Assembly: GCF_003330725.1 (NCBI RefSeq)
Contig: NZ_CP030840.1
Coordinates: forward strand, 6,194,116-6,258,115
From: Acidisarcina polymorpha
GTDB lineage: Bacteria > Acidobacteriota > Terriglobia > Terriglobales > Acidobacteriaceae
Reading direction: 5' to 3'
DNA: 64,000 nt
In this document: positions 1 to 8,798 of the stretch, piece by piece
How the letters are laid out: each line of letters starts with the position of its first letter
How positions within the stretch are numbered: the first letter of the stretch is position 1
Program-made: the position numbers and the translations under genes
Notes under the pieces: generated by a model
The model's database searches: none
Told to the model about the DNA's origin: nothing
The model's input: the letters and a program-made list of their open reading frames with translations, nothing else

Positions 1-2670
1 GTGTCTATTCAATCACCAGTTGAAGCCTCCGACGCCTCTCTCACGCCCGCGATGCGTCAGTACGCGGCAGCCAAGCGCCTGCATCCCGATGCTCTGCTGT
101 TTTTCCGGATGGGCGATTTCTACGAATTGTTCTTTGAAGACGCCACGATCGCGTCGCGTGAACTGCAGATCCAGCTGACCTCCCGCGACCGGGAGCGGTC
201 GGTGCCGATGTGCGGAGTTCCCTACCATGCCGCAGAAGGATATCTAGCACGGCTGTTGAGAAAGGGCTACCGGATCGCCATCTGCGAGCAGATGGAGGAC
301 CCTAAGCTAACTAAGAAAATTGTCCGCCGCGAGGTGACGCGGGTGCTGACGCCGGGGACGGCGATCGACTCCGGGCTAAGCGCCGAACAGAACAACTTCC
401 TGGCATCGCTGTATCTGGACGAGGGTGTGGCAGCGATCGCGCTGCTCGATCTCTCGACCGGGGAGTTTCGGACGACCGAGTTTACAGGCGCGGCGGCAAT
501 CGAGCAGGCGGTCGATGAGCTAACGAAAACCAAGCCGGCGGAGCTGCTCTATGAAGCGGCGCACCCGCTGTTCAACGACGCCGCGAGCGCGGAATCGCTG
601 AAAGCGCTGGCCGGGATCCGCACCAAGACGGCAATTGATGCCTATGCCTTCACGGCGGAGTATGCGATTCCGCTGCTGGAACGGCAGCTGGGAACGCATT
701 CGCTCGATGGCTTTGGACTGACGGGACATGGAGCGGCGGCAATTGCGGCGGGCGCGGTGCTCCACTATGTGCGGAATACCCAGCAGTCGGAGCTGGGGCA
801 CATCGACAGCATCCGGTTTTACGAGCGGTCGGAGTGCCTGCAGCTAGACCAGGTCACGGTCCGCAATCTGGAGCTGGTCGACACCCTGTTCAGCGACGGC
901 TCCGCGCAGGCGACCTTGTTCCACGCCCTCGATTGCTGTTGCACACCGATGGGCAAACGGCTGCTCCGCTCGTCACTGCTGCGGCCTCTGGCGGATCGAG
1001 GCGAGATTCTGCGCCGCTACGATGCGGTCGAGTCGCTGTGCGCGGAACTGATCATTCGCGAAAAGCTACGCAGCGCTCTGGATGGCATTCTCGATCTGGA
1101 ACGGCTTTTAGGACGGATCTCGCTCGAGACGGCGAAGCCTCGCGACCTGCTGGCCTTGGCAGTTTCGCTGCGAAAGCTGCCCACCTTGCGTGGTGCGCTC
1201 GAGGGGTTGACCGCGGATCTTTGGCGAAGCAATCTCGATCGGCTGGATGCGCTGGAAGACGTCCAGAGCCGGGTGGAATCGACCATTGTGGCGGAGCCGC
1301 CGGTGACGCTGGCGGATGGCGGAGTGATTCAGCATGGGGTGCATGCGGAACTCGATGAGCTGCGGGCGATCAGTCACTCGGGACGCGAGTCGATTGCGGC
1401 GATCGAGCAGCGGGAGCGGACGCGTACCGGCATTCAGTCCTTGAAGGTCCGGTTCAACTCAGTCTTCGGCTACTACATCGAGATCACCAAGTCACAGCTG
1501 GGAAATGTCCCGGACGATTATCAGCGGAAGCAAACTCTGGTGAACGCGGAGAGGTTTACGACTCCCGAACTGAAGGATTTTGAGAGCCGGATCTTGACCG
1601 CCCATGAACGCTGCATTGAGATCGAGAAGCAGCTGGCCGAGGAGCTGCGGCAGTTTGTGCTGGCTGCGGGCGGCCGCATTCGCAAGAGCGGGGCGGCGAT
1701 TGCGGAGATCGATTTGCTGACGAATTTTGCGCACCTGGCTGCGCTCCGCAACTACACTCGGCCGTCGATTGAGGACCGCTGCGTTCTGGAAGTGATTGGC
1801 GGGCGGCATCCGGTTGTGGAATGCATGATGGAGGATGCCGGGGAGGGGCGTTTTGTGGCCAACGACCTCTATCTGGACGCAAGCCGGGATGCGGGAGGAC
1901 CCGCGATTCTGCTGGTGACCGGGCCGAATATGGGCGGCAAGTCGACCTACCTGCGGCAGGCGGCGCTGCTGGTGATTCTGGCGCAGCTCGGGTGTTTCGT
2001 TCCCGCGCGAAGCCTGCGGTTTGGGATCGTCGACCGGATCTATACGCGCATCGGCGCGAGCGACAACCTGGCGCGCGGGCGGTCGACCTTTATGGTCGAG
2101 ATGACGGAGACGGCGACCATTCTGAATACGGCGACGGAGCGCTCGTTGATCCTGCTTGATGAGATGGGCCGGGGGACGGCGACCTTCGATGGGCTCTCGC
2201 TGGCCTGGGCGGCGCTCGAGCACCTGCATGCGAAGATCGGCGCCCGAACTCTCTTCGCGACCCACTATCACGAGTTGACGCTGCTCGCCGACCAGCTGCC
2301 GCGTTTGAAGAACGTTCGCGTGGGGGTGAAGGAGACGCCGCAAGGCATTGTCTTTCTTCACGCGATTGAAGCAGGGCCGGCAAGCAAGAGCTATGGAATC
2401 GAAGTGGCGCGGCTCGCCGGATTGCCGGCCTCGGTGCTGCAGCGGGCGCGCATGGTGCTGAAGCAGCATGAACGCTCGGAGCGGCATAATGTGGCGGTTG
2501 AGACCGAAGCGCCCCTGCAGATGACCATGTTTACGCCACTCTCGCAGACGATCGTCGATCGGCTGGAGTCGACGGACATCGACACGCTGACGCCGCTCCA
2601 GGCATTGAATTTGCTGGAACAACTGAAAGCGGAGATCCGCGGCTTGCGCGACGGGAAAGGCAGCGGCTGA
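1..2670 (+). CDS. mutS: DNA mismatch repair ATPase MutS
   Basis: MutS binds mismatches and small loops in DNA and recruits the rest of the repair machinery. The 889-residue protein has the N-terminal mismatch-wedge motif GDFYELF (about residues 37-43). It also has the ATPase core: Walker A GPNMGGKST near residue 641, Walker B ILLDEMGRGT near 716 and the ATHYHEL switch. Length and domain order are normal for bacterial MutS. The GTG start is the first base of the window, so its ribosome binding site and promoter cannot be seen and a start further upstream cannot be excluded. The stop overlaps the next start by one base (TGATG), so nagZ is probably translationally coupled to it. Confidence 0.97.
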   Translation: MSIQSPVEASDASLTPAMRQYAAAKRLHPDALLFFRMGDFYELFFEDATIASRELQIQLTSRDRERSVPMCGVPYHAAEGYLARLLRKGYRIAICEQMEDPKLTKKIVRREVTRVLTPGTAIDSGLSAEQNNFLASLYLDEGVAAIALLDLSTGEFRTTEFTGAAAIEQAVDELTKTKPAELLYEAAHPLFNDAASAESLKALAGIRTKTAIDAYAFTAEYAIPLLERQLGTHSLDGFGLTGHGAAAIAAGAVLHYVRNTQQSELGHIDSIRFYERSECLQLDQVTVRNLELVDTLFSDGSAQATLFHALDCCCTPMGKRLLRSSLLRPLADRGEILRRYDAVESLCAELIIREKLRSALDGILDLERLLGRISLETAKPRDLLALAVSLRKLPTLRGALEGLTADLWRSNLDRLDALEDVQSRVESTIVAEPPVTLADGGVIQHGVHAELDELRAISHSGRESIAAIEQRERTRTGIQSLKVRFNSVFGYYIEITKSQLGNVPDDYQRKQTLVNAERFTTPELKDFESRILTAHERCIEIEKQLAEELRQFVLAAGGRIRKSGAAIAEIDLLTNFAHLAALRNYTRPSIEDRCVLEVIGGRHPVVECMMEDAGEGRFVANDLYLDASRDAGGPAILLVTGPNMGGKSTYLRQAALLVILAQLGCFVPARSLRFGIVDRIYTRIGASDNLARGRSTFMVEMTETATILNTATERSLILLDEMGRGTATFDGLSLAWAALEHLHAKIGARTLFATHYHELTLLADQLPRLKNVRVGVKETPQGIVFLHAIEAGPASKSYGIEVARLAGLPASVLQRARMVLKQHERSERHNVAVETEAPLQMTMFTPLSQTIVDRLESTDIDTLTPLQALNLLEQLKAEIRGLRDGKGSG

Positions 2671-3740
2671 TGATCGCGATTCGCAAACAAGTTGGGCAAT
2701 TGCTGATCGTCGGTCTCGAAGGCGCGGTGCTTACGGCTTCGGAACGGGGGTGGTTGAAGATCCTCGATCCGGGCGGGGTGATCCTCTTTCGGAGGAACAT
2801 CGAGACAGTTGAACAGACTCTTCGTCTGCTCGAAGAGGCTAGTTCGGTTGCCAGCACAGTTCTCTTTCGCTGCGTTGATCTGGAGGGCGGACTGGTCGAC
2901 CGGCTTCGCGATTTGCTTGCGCCGATGCCTTCGGCGGCTGCGGTGGGCGCGGCGAAGAAGAGGTCCGCAGCCGTGAAACATGGCAAGCTGATCGGTCGCG
3001 AGGCGAAGATGCTGGGCTTCAACACGGTCTTTGCTCCGGTGCTCGATCTCGGCCTGGAAGAGTCGCGAACGGTGATGCGGACGCGGACGGTTTCGGCCGA
3101 TCCGGAAGAAGTTGCGGCCTACGCAGATGGCTTTCTGTCAGGCCTTGAACAATGCGAAATAGTGGGCTGCGGGAAGCACTTCCCCGGGCTAGGAGGCGGG
3201 ACGCTGGACTCGCATCAGGCGACGCCGGTGATCGAGCGCAGCGGGGAGACGCTCTGGAAGAATGATCTCTTCCCTTTTCGCAAGCTCAAGGCGCGGATGC
3301 CGCTGGTGATGGTCTCGCACGCATGCTACCCGGCGGCGGGGGAGCAGAAGCCTGCCTCGATCTCACGCTATTGGATCACGGATGTTCTGACGAAGCGGAT
3401 GGGATATCGCGGCTTGATTCTCTCCGATGACCTGGAGATGGGGGGAGTCCTGAGCGCGTCCTCGATTGAAGAGGCTTCCATTCAGAGCGTACTTGCGGGG
3501 ACGCATTTGATTGAAATCTGTAAGGAGCCTTCGCTGATTTTCCGGGCCTACGAAGCGCTGCTTTCGGAAGCGGAGAGATCGACGGTGTTTCGGCGCATGG
3601 TGGAGGCGGCGTCTCGCAAGATTTCACGGGCAAAGCGCAGACTACTGTCGGCCGCCGCGGTTAAGCCACCGTCACAGTTACAGATGCGCGCAATGGTCGC
3701 CGACGTCAATGCATTTCGAGCCAAATATCCTGAGCCGTAG
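2670..3740 (+). CDS. nagZ: Glycoside hydrolase family 3, NagZ-like beta-N-acetylhexosaminidase
   Basis: NagZ removes N-acetylglucosamine from 1,6-anhydro-muropeptides in the cytoplasm during cell-wall recycling. The 356-residue protein is a single GH3 barrel with no signal peptide, matching the usual NagZ size. It has the loop motif KHFPGLGGGTLDSH (about residues 169-182), whose Asp-His pair acts as acid/base in this family, and SDDLEMGG near 252, which holds the nucleophile Asp. In most family members the loop reads KHFPGHG; here Leu replaces that His. The neighbouring anmK acts on the anhydro-sugar that NagZ-type cleavage leaves behind, which supports the assignment. Confidence 0.88.
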   Translation: MIAIRKQVGQLLIVGLEGAVLTASERGWLKILDPGGVILFRRNIETVEQTLRLLEEASSVASTVLFRCVDLEGGLVDRLRDLLAPMPSAAAVGAAKKRSAAVKHGKLIGREAKMLGFNTVFAPVLDLGLEESRTVMRTRTVSADPEEVAAYADGFLSGLEQCEIVGCGKHFPGLGGGTLDSHQATPVIERSGETLWKNDLFPFRKLKARMPLVMVSHACYPAAGEQKPASISRYWITDVLTKRMGYRGLILSDDLEMGGVLSASSIEEASIQSVLAGTHLIEICKEPSLIFRAYEALLSEAERSTVFRRMVEAASRKISRAKRRLLSAAAVKPPSQLQMRAMVADVNAFRAKYPEP

Positions 3741-3758
3741 AAACATCTTGAGCCGTAG
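3728..3758 (+). repeat. 13-bp direct repeat spanning the nagZ stop codon
   Basis: The sequence TCYTGAGCCGTAG occurs at 3728-3740 and again at 3746-3758. The first copy contains the nagZ stop codon. It is one of several short tandem duplications at gene junctions in this window; no function is evident. Confidence 0.6.
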
Positions 3759-3773
3759 GCATTTGGAGGGACG

Positions 3774-4955
3774 ATGACCAGGAACGCAACGATCTTGCGA
3801 CCGATGAATGTGGCGGGCATGATGAGTGGAACATCCGCCGATGGCATCGATGTCGCTATCGTTCGGATAGCGCCGGGGGCGAAGGGGCTCAGAATGAAGC
3901 TGCTGGCCCACCATGCTGTTCCCTTCTCAACGAGCGTTCGGGCAGCGGTGCTGGCGGCGATGGATGCCGGCAACATTTCGACGGCTGAACTCGCTCGGCT
4001 CAATTGGCGTCTCGGGATCGCCTATGCCGACGCGATCAAAGCGACGCTGGCCGAATATCCGGTCAAGCTTCAGCTGATTGGCTGCCATGGACAAACCATC
4101 TACCACCAGGGCGTCCCCGCGAAGTATGCAGGAGTGAAGCTTGCCTGTACCTGGCAGATTGGCGAGATGGCGATGCTGGCGGCAGCGTCTGGAGTTCCGG
4201 TGGTGTCGAACTTTCGCCCAGCGGACATGGTGGCCGGCGGACAGGGGGCGCCGCTGGTATCGCTGCTCGATTTTGTGATGTTTCGCCACGCGGGGCGCGG
4301 ACGCGTTTTGCAGAATCTTGGCGGGATTGGCAACCTGACGGCGATGCCGGCGGGCGCTTCGTTGAACGATCTCATCGCCTTCGACACTGGTCCAGCAAAC
4401 ATGCTGATTGACGCGGTGACCCAGAGCTTGTTCGGTAAGCCGTTCGACAGGCGGGGGGCCATTGCCGCTCGCGGGATGGTTTTGGAAGCCGTCGTGGTAT
4501 CGGCGTTGAAGCATCCTTTTTTCGGGCGCAAGCCGCCCAAGAGCGCGGGGCGCGAGGAGTTTGGCTCGAGCTTCGCAGCGCAATTTTTGAAGCAATGCAA
4601 AGCCGCCAGCCGTCGTCCGGAAGATGCAGTTGCCACTGCCACGGCGTTAACAGCTCGGAGCATCGGCCTTGCCTATTGCCGCTTTGTGCAGGATCGAATG
4701 GAGGGCGCGGTCGATTATCTGCTCTCTGGAGGGGGCGCGCACAATGCCACTCTGGTCGAGATGCTGAGCAGTGAACTTGATCCCCTGGGCTGCAAGCTGG
4801 GCACGACCGAGGATGCAGGTCTTCCGGCCCAGACGAAGGAGGCAGCGGCGTTCGGACTGCTGGCCTATGAGACCTGGCACCGGCGCCCCGGCAATGTGCC
4901 TGCCGCGACCGGCGCGGTGCGTTCGGCAATTCTGGGCGAGATCACCTATGCGTAA
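3774..4955 (+). CDS. anmK: Anhydro-N-acetylmuramic acid kinase
   Basis: AnmK cleaves the internal anhydro ring of 1,6-anhydro-MurNAc and phosphorylates it to MurNAc-6-phosphate. The 393-residue protein carries the N-terminal GMMSGTSADGID phosphate-binding motif (about residues 13-24), GCHGQTIYHQ, FDTGPANMLID and the C-terminal LLSGGGAHN, all typical of the family. The start is set by a GGAGG ribosome binding site ending 5 bases before ATG. It follows nagZ by 33 bp and overlaps the next start by 8 bases. I see no MurQ etherase in the window, so the next pathway step must be encoded elsewhere. Confidence 0.95.
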   Translation: MTRNATILRPMNVAGMMSGTSADGIDVAIVRIAPGAKGLRMKLLAHHAVPFSTSVRAAVLAAMDAGNISTAELARLNWRLGIAYADAIKATLAEYPVKLQLIGCHGQTIYHQGVPAKYAGVKLACTWQIGEMAMLAAASGVPVVSNFRPADMVAGGQGAPLVSLLDFVMFRHAGRGRVLQNLGGIGNLTAMPAGASLNDLIAFDTGPANMLIDAVTQSLFGKPFDRRGAIAARGMVLEAVVVSALKHPFFGRKPPKSAGREEFGSSFAAQFLKQCKAASRRPEDAVATATALTARSIGLAYCRFVQDRMEGAVDYLLSGGGAHNATLVEMLSSELDPLGCKLGTTEDAGLPAQTKEAAAFGLLAYETWHRRPGNVPAATGAVRSAILGEITYA

Positions 4956-6483
4956 CCGTCGCTGTAGCTTGTTCCTGACGCCGGTGTGGTTGGGGTTCAT
5001 TGCCCTGGCGGGTTGCCGACCGGCGCGGAAACCGGCGGGAACGGTGACGATGGTGATCGAGAGCAGTCCGACGAACCTCGACCCGCGGATCGGCACGGAT
5101 GGACAGTCGGAGCATATCGACGCGCTGATCTTCGACGCGCTAGTGCGGCGCGATGAGCACTTCAACATTCAGCCGTGGCTGGCGCAGAGCTGGGAGACGC
5201 CCGATCCGCTGACCGTTGTTTTCCATTTGCGGAGTGGAGTTCATTTTCATGATGGGCGGCCTCTAAGTTCGAAGGACGTGCAATGGACGATTATGTCGAT
5301 CCTCAATGGCAAGGTTCCGACGGTGAAGTCGCAGGCCTATCGCAATGTCGACCACATTGATACGCCCGACCCGCTGACCGCGGTCTTTCATCTGAAGAAA
5401 GCCGACCCCGGGCTGCTGCCTAGTCTTTCGGATGGAGCGATCGGCATTGTTCCTGCCGGGAGCGGACGCGACTTCGGGCTGCATCCGATCGGCAGCGGGC
5501 CATTCCGGTTCGTCTCTCAGGAGCAGGACAAGGAAGTGGTGATTGAGCGAAATCCGATGACGTGGGGAACGCCTCCGGCGATCGAGCGGGTGCGCTTCGC
5601 CGTAGTGCCCGATTCGATCACCCGGGCGCTTGAGCTGCAGAAGGGTTCGGCGGACATCGGGGTGAACGCGCTCACCGCCGACCAGGTCTACGCGATGCGC
5701 AACGATGCTCGGATCGTGGTCGAGAGCGGTCCGGGTACGATCCTGAACTACATCTCCTTCAACACTCGGGATTTTGTTCTCAAGGATGCCCGGGTGCGCC
5801 AGGCGATTGCTTTTGCCATCAACCGTCCGCTGATTGTCTCGGCATTGTGGCGCGGTAGGGCGCGTATCGCGGAAAGTCTGCTACCGACGGAGCATTGGGC
5901 CTGGTCAAGCAACGTCGATGCGCACGAGTACGATCCGACGCGCGCCAACGCGCTGCTGGATGCGGCCGGATTCAAGCGGGGACGCGACGGCGTCCGCTTT
6001 CATCTCACGATCAAAACTTCGACTGACGAAACCGGCCGGACGCTCGCGGTCGTGCTCCAGCAGCAGCTGCGTGCGATCGGTATCGATCTTGAGGTTCGCA
6101 GCTTCGAGTTCGCTACCTTTTATGCGGACATCGCCAAAGGCGCTTTTCAGATGTATACGCTGCGCTGGATAGGCGGCAACGAAGATCCGGATATTTTTCG
6201 TTATGCCTATGCGACGGCGAGCGCGCCGCCGCATGGCGCGAATCGCGGCTACTACAGTAATCCCGAGTTTGATGCGCTGGTCGCCGAAGCAGCTGTGACT
6301 CCGAGCCAGAGCGGCCGCGCGGCGATCTACGCGAAGATGCAGCAGATCGTGGCTAAGGAGCTTCCAGCGATCAACCTCTGGTATCTGGACACGGTGATTG
6401 TGCACAACCGGCGATTGCGCAACGTCCATCTTTCCAGCTCGGGAACCTTTGACTTTCTAAGGGAGGCGACGGTCGATCAGTAG
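4948..6483 (+). CDS. Peptide-type ABC transporter substrate-binding lipoprotein (SBP family 5)
   Basis: This 511-residue protein is a family 5 solute-binding protein of the OppA/DppA/MppA type. The N-terminus is a lipoprotein signal: MRNRRC, a hydrophobic stretch, then lipobox LAGC with Cys23. The mature part starts with the family pattern SSPTNLDPRIGTDGQSEHI and continues with LAQSWE, FHLRSGVHFHDGRPL and SSKDVQWTI. The ATG at 4948 lies inside the anmK 3' end, which indicates coupled translation. From the context I infer a role in uptake of murein peptides or anhydro-muropeptides. No permease or ATPase genes of this transporter are next to it, so it must share or borrow them. Confidence 0.85.
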   Translation: MRNRRCSLFLTPVWLGFIALAGCRPARKPAGTVTMVIESSPTNLDPRIGTDGQSEHIDALIFDALVRRDEHFNIQPWLAQSWETPDPLTVVFHLRSGVHFHDGRPLSSKDVQWTIMSILNGKVPTVKSQAYRNVDHIDTPDPLTAVFHLKKADPGLLPSLSDGAIGIVPAGSGRDFGLHPIGSGPFRFVSQEQDKEVVIERNPMTWGTPPAIERVRFAVVPDSITRALELQKGSADIGVNALTADQVYAMRNDARIVVESGPGTILNYISFNTRDFVLKDARVRQAIAFAINRPLIVSALWRGRARIAESLLPTEHWAWSSNVDAHEYDPTRANALLDAAGFKRGRDGVRFHLTIKTSTDETGRTLAVVLQQQLRAIGIDLEVRSFEFATFYADIAKGAFQMYTLRWIGGNEDPDIFRYAYATASAPPHGANRGYYSNPEFDALVAEAAVTPSQSGRAAIYAKMQQIVAKELPAINLWYLDTVIVHNRRLRNVHLSSSGTFDFLREATVDQ

Positions 6484-6600
6484 GACGGAGTTTGATCCAG
6501 CATTGGTTTTGCCTGGGAGACTCTGGATGAATTCCAACTATCAACTCATAAGCGTTCCAGAGCAACGAATTATGATGAATTCTGCAAGCTACAGCCGCCT

Positions 6601-7731
6601 ATGTCGTTTAGCGTTGGAGATCGGATCGGGGAATACGAGGTAGTCGGCACACTAGGTTCCGGTGGGATCGGACAGGTTTACCAGGTGCGGCACGCGATTT
6701 CAAACCGGGCCGAGGCGATGAAGGTGCTGTTGACCGATCGCGCAGGAACGGAGGAGATCAGCGAACGCTTTCTTCGCGAGATCCGAGTGCTGGCTTCTCT
6801 CGACCATCCCAACATCGCGGGGCTGCATACGGCTTTTCACCACCAGGGCCAGTTGGTGATGATCATGGAGTTCGTCGAAGGGATGACGCTTCGGACGAAG
6901 CTCGGGCAGGGCTCCATCATGATGAGCCAGAGCCTGGACTACTTGCGGCAGATCCTGGCTGGGCTGGCGTATGCGCATCGCCGGGGCATCGTTCATCGGG
7001 ATATCAAGCCAGCAAACATCATGGTCACTCCCGACGAGCGGATCAAGCTGCTCGACTTCGGGCTGGCATTCCAGGGGCTGAGGTCGGATATTACGCGAAC
7101 CGGTCTGATCCTAGGATCATTGCACTATATGTCTCCCGAACAGGTGATGGGCGAACGGGTGGATGCGCGCTCCGACATTTACTCGGTGGGAGTGACGCTC
7201 TATCAGTTGTTGACGGGACGGGTGCCGATCGATGGCTTTGGAGAATATGCGATTGCCAGCGGACATTTAAAGAATACTCCGGAAGACCCGACGAGCATCA
7301 ACCCGAATATTCCATCTCAGCTTGCGGCCATGGTGATGAAGGCGTTGGCCAAGGCGCCGGAGGAGCGCTTTCAGACCGCGCAGGCCTTCTATGACGCGCT
7401 GGGATCGCTGAACAGCGATGAGACGATGTCGCTGCTGCCGACGCCCGCGCTCAACCGGGAGGCACACGACTCTGAGGCAAGAAAGACGGGTGCTACTGCC
7501 CAGCCGGCCGGGGCGGCCACCGGGACGAGGACGCTGAGTGGCGCAAGCGTTCTGGCTGCGGTCTCTCGCGAACTCGCCCATTATATTGGACCGATCGCGA
7601 AGGTGGTGGTGAATCGCGCCGCCAAACAGGCGGCCACGCTCGACGAGCTTTACGCGCTGATCGGGGGGGAAATTGGGGCCGAGACGGAGCGCAAGACATT
7701 CATGGCGACCCGGCAGAAGTACTCCGTGTAA
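6601..7731 (+). CDS. Serine/threonine protein kinase with C-terminal regulatory domain
   Basis: A Hanks-type kinase of 376 residues. The Gly-rich loop is GTLGSGGIGQVY (about residues 18-29), the catalytic loop is HRDIKPANIM (about 131-140) and DFGLA starts near 152, so it should be active. There is no transmembrane segment, unlike most PknB-type kinases. The last 65 residues form a separate small domain (LAHYIGPIAKVVVNRAAKQA, then a helix with EERxxF-like spacing) resembling a tail found on other bacterial kinases and regulators. Its 3' end is 8 bp from the convergent heme-sensor gene. I see no clear ribosome binding site upstream of the ATG. Confidence 0.9.
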   Translation: MSFSVGDRIGEYEVVGTLGSGGIGQVYQVRHAISNRAEAMKVLLTDRAGTEEISERFLREIRVLASLDHPNIAGLHTAFHHQGQLVMIMEFVEGMTLRTKLGQGSIMMSQSLDYLRQILAGLAYAHRRGIVHRDIKPANIMVTPDERIKLLDFGLAFQGLRSDITRTGLILGSLHYMSPEQVMGERVDARSDIYSVGVTLYQLLTGRVPIDGFGEYAIASGHLKNTPEDPTSINPNIPSQLAAMVMKALAKAPEERFQTAQAFYDALGSLNSDETMSLLPTPALNREAHDSEARKTGATAQPAGAATGTRTLSGASVLAAVSRELAHYIGPIAKVVVNRAAKQAATLDELYALIGGEIGAETERKTFMATRQKYSV

Positions 7732-7739
7732 AGCTTGGC

Positions 7740-8621
7740 TCAGTCTTCGAGCATCTTCATGGCTTTGACCAGGCTCACATACATCCGATTGAAGGAGGCG
7801 CCCACTTCGGAAATTTCGTCCTTCCCGCCGTGGACGAATTCCGGCTGGCTGAGGTCGCCTTTGCTGACCAGGTCGGCGGTCACCGCCAGCTTGCGCAGAG
7901 GCAGAATGACGATGTAGTAGAGGCCCAGATCGATGACCAGCAGGGTGGCGGCAAATGTACAAGAGAGATACAACAGCAGAGTGCTGAAGGCACGGTGGGC
8001 GATGTTCAACGGGACCTCGGTGGGCACCGAGACGATCTGTGCGCCGACGATTTCATTGAGTTTCCAGCCGAAGCCATTGGCACTGCCGTAAGTGCTCAGC
8101 TGGGTTTTAGGAGCGGCGGCGGGGACGCTATGACACTCAAGGCAGCCCTCGGCGGCGGCGATCGGCTGGGAGAGATAAATGGAGCTGCCGGTGGCGGTTT
8201 GGCGCTCCCCAATCAGCTGAGTTTGGCCGGGATGATTGCGGAAGTAGTTGATGATGTCCGCCTCCCAGTCATCGGCGCGATCGCGGGGGTTGGTCGGGTT
8301 CAGCGCCGCCTCTTTGTAGGTGTAGTCGGGATAGTCTTTGCGGAGATGATTGAAGGTGACGGTCGCGGCGTAGAAGGGGATGGTCTGCGGCAGAAAGCGC
8401 TCGGCGCTGGCAGGGGTTTTTTCAAGCAGCGGATCGAGCTCTTCTTCGGTGTAATCGCGGGTTGAGCGGGCGCTTGAGATCATGAGTTTGGCCTGCTGGA
8501 TGGTCTCATCGCGGGCATTGTCCTCGAGAAACCTGCGGGAGAGCTGGGAGACCAGCAACAGGCCGAGGCCGAACAGGATAATAAGCATCAGGTTGAACTT
8601 CGCCAACAACTTCAAAGGCAT
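7740..8621 (-). CDS. Membrane sensor with c-type heme (DUF3365/Tll0287-like) domain and HAMP
   Basis: A 293-residue membrane protein. An N-terminal membrane helix (LMLIILFGLGLLLV) is followed by a periplasmic domain of the DUF3365/Tll0287 type with one c-type heme motif, CLECH (residues 160-164). A second helix then leads into a HAMP linker ending at the C-terminus. It has no histidine kinase or methyl-accepting output, so it probably signals through a partner. The convergent soluble kinase is a candidate partner by position only. I start it at 8621, where the N-terminus fits the family and GAGGGA precedes the ATG, although the spacing is short; an upstream GTG at 8657 has no ribosome binding site. 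Confidence 0.82.
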   Translation of the reverse strand: MPLKLLAKFNLMLIILFGLGLLLVSQLSRRFLEDNARDETIQQAKLMISSARSTRDYTEEELDPLLEKTPASAERFLPQTIPFYAATVTFNHLRKDYPDYTYKEAALNPTNPRDRADDWEADIINYFRNHPGQTQLIGERQTATGSSIYLSQPIAAAEGCLECHSVPAAAPKTQLSTYGSANGFGWKLNEIVGAQIVSVPTEVPLNIAHRAFSTLLLYLSCTFAATLLVIDLGLYYIVILPLRKLAVTADLVSKGDLSQPEFVHGGKDEISEVGASFNRMYVSLVKAMKMLED

Positions 8622-8752
8622 TCCCTCTTTCCATGGACTTGGCTCCAGCAGGAGCACAGTTACTGTAAATGCAAAGGCTCAACCCGGCCGGCCATTTCCT
8701 AGTAACTGTACTTCTGGTTGATGGTTAACTCAACGGGACAGAAGCCAGGCAG

Positions 8753-8788
8753 CGTTCACGATAGTATCAGCGTTCACGGTAGTATCAG
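8753..8788 (+). repeat. 18-bp tandem repeat, two copies
   Basis: CGTTCACGRTAGTATCAG occurs at 8753-8770 and 8771-8788 with one mismatch. It lies 10 bp before the chosen start of the phosphopantetheinyl transferase gene, so it is either a promoter/operator element or the result of slippage. The repeat keeps the reading frame if translation started further upstream. Confidence 0.7.
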
Positions 8789-8798
8789 GGCTGGACCT

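Noticed and set aside
6484-6500. GAGTTTGATCC, resembling the start of 16S rRNA
   Set aside because: The match is only 11 bases and the following sequence does not resemble rRNA.
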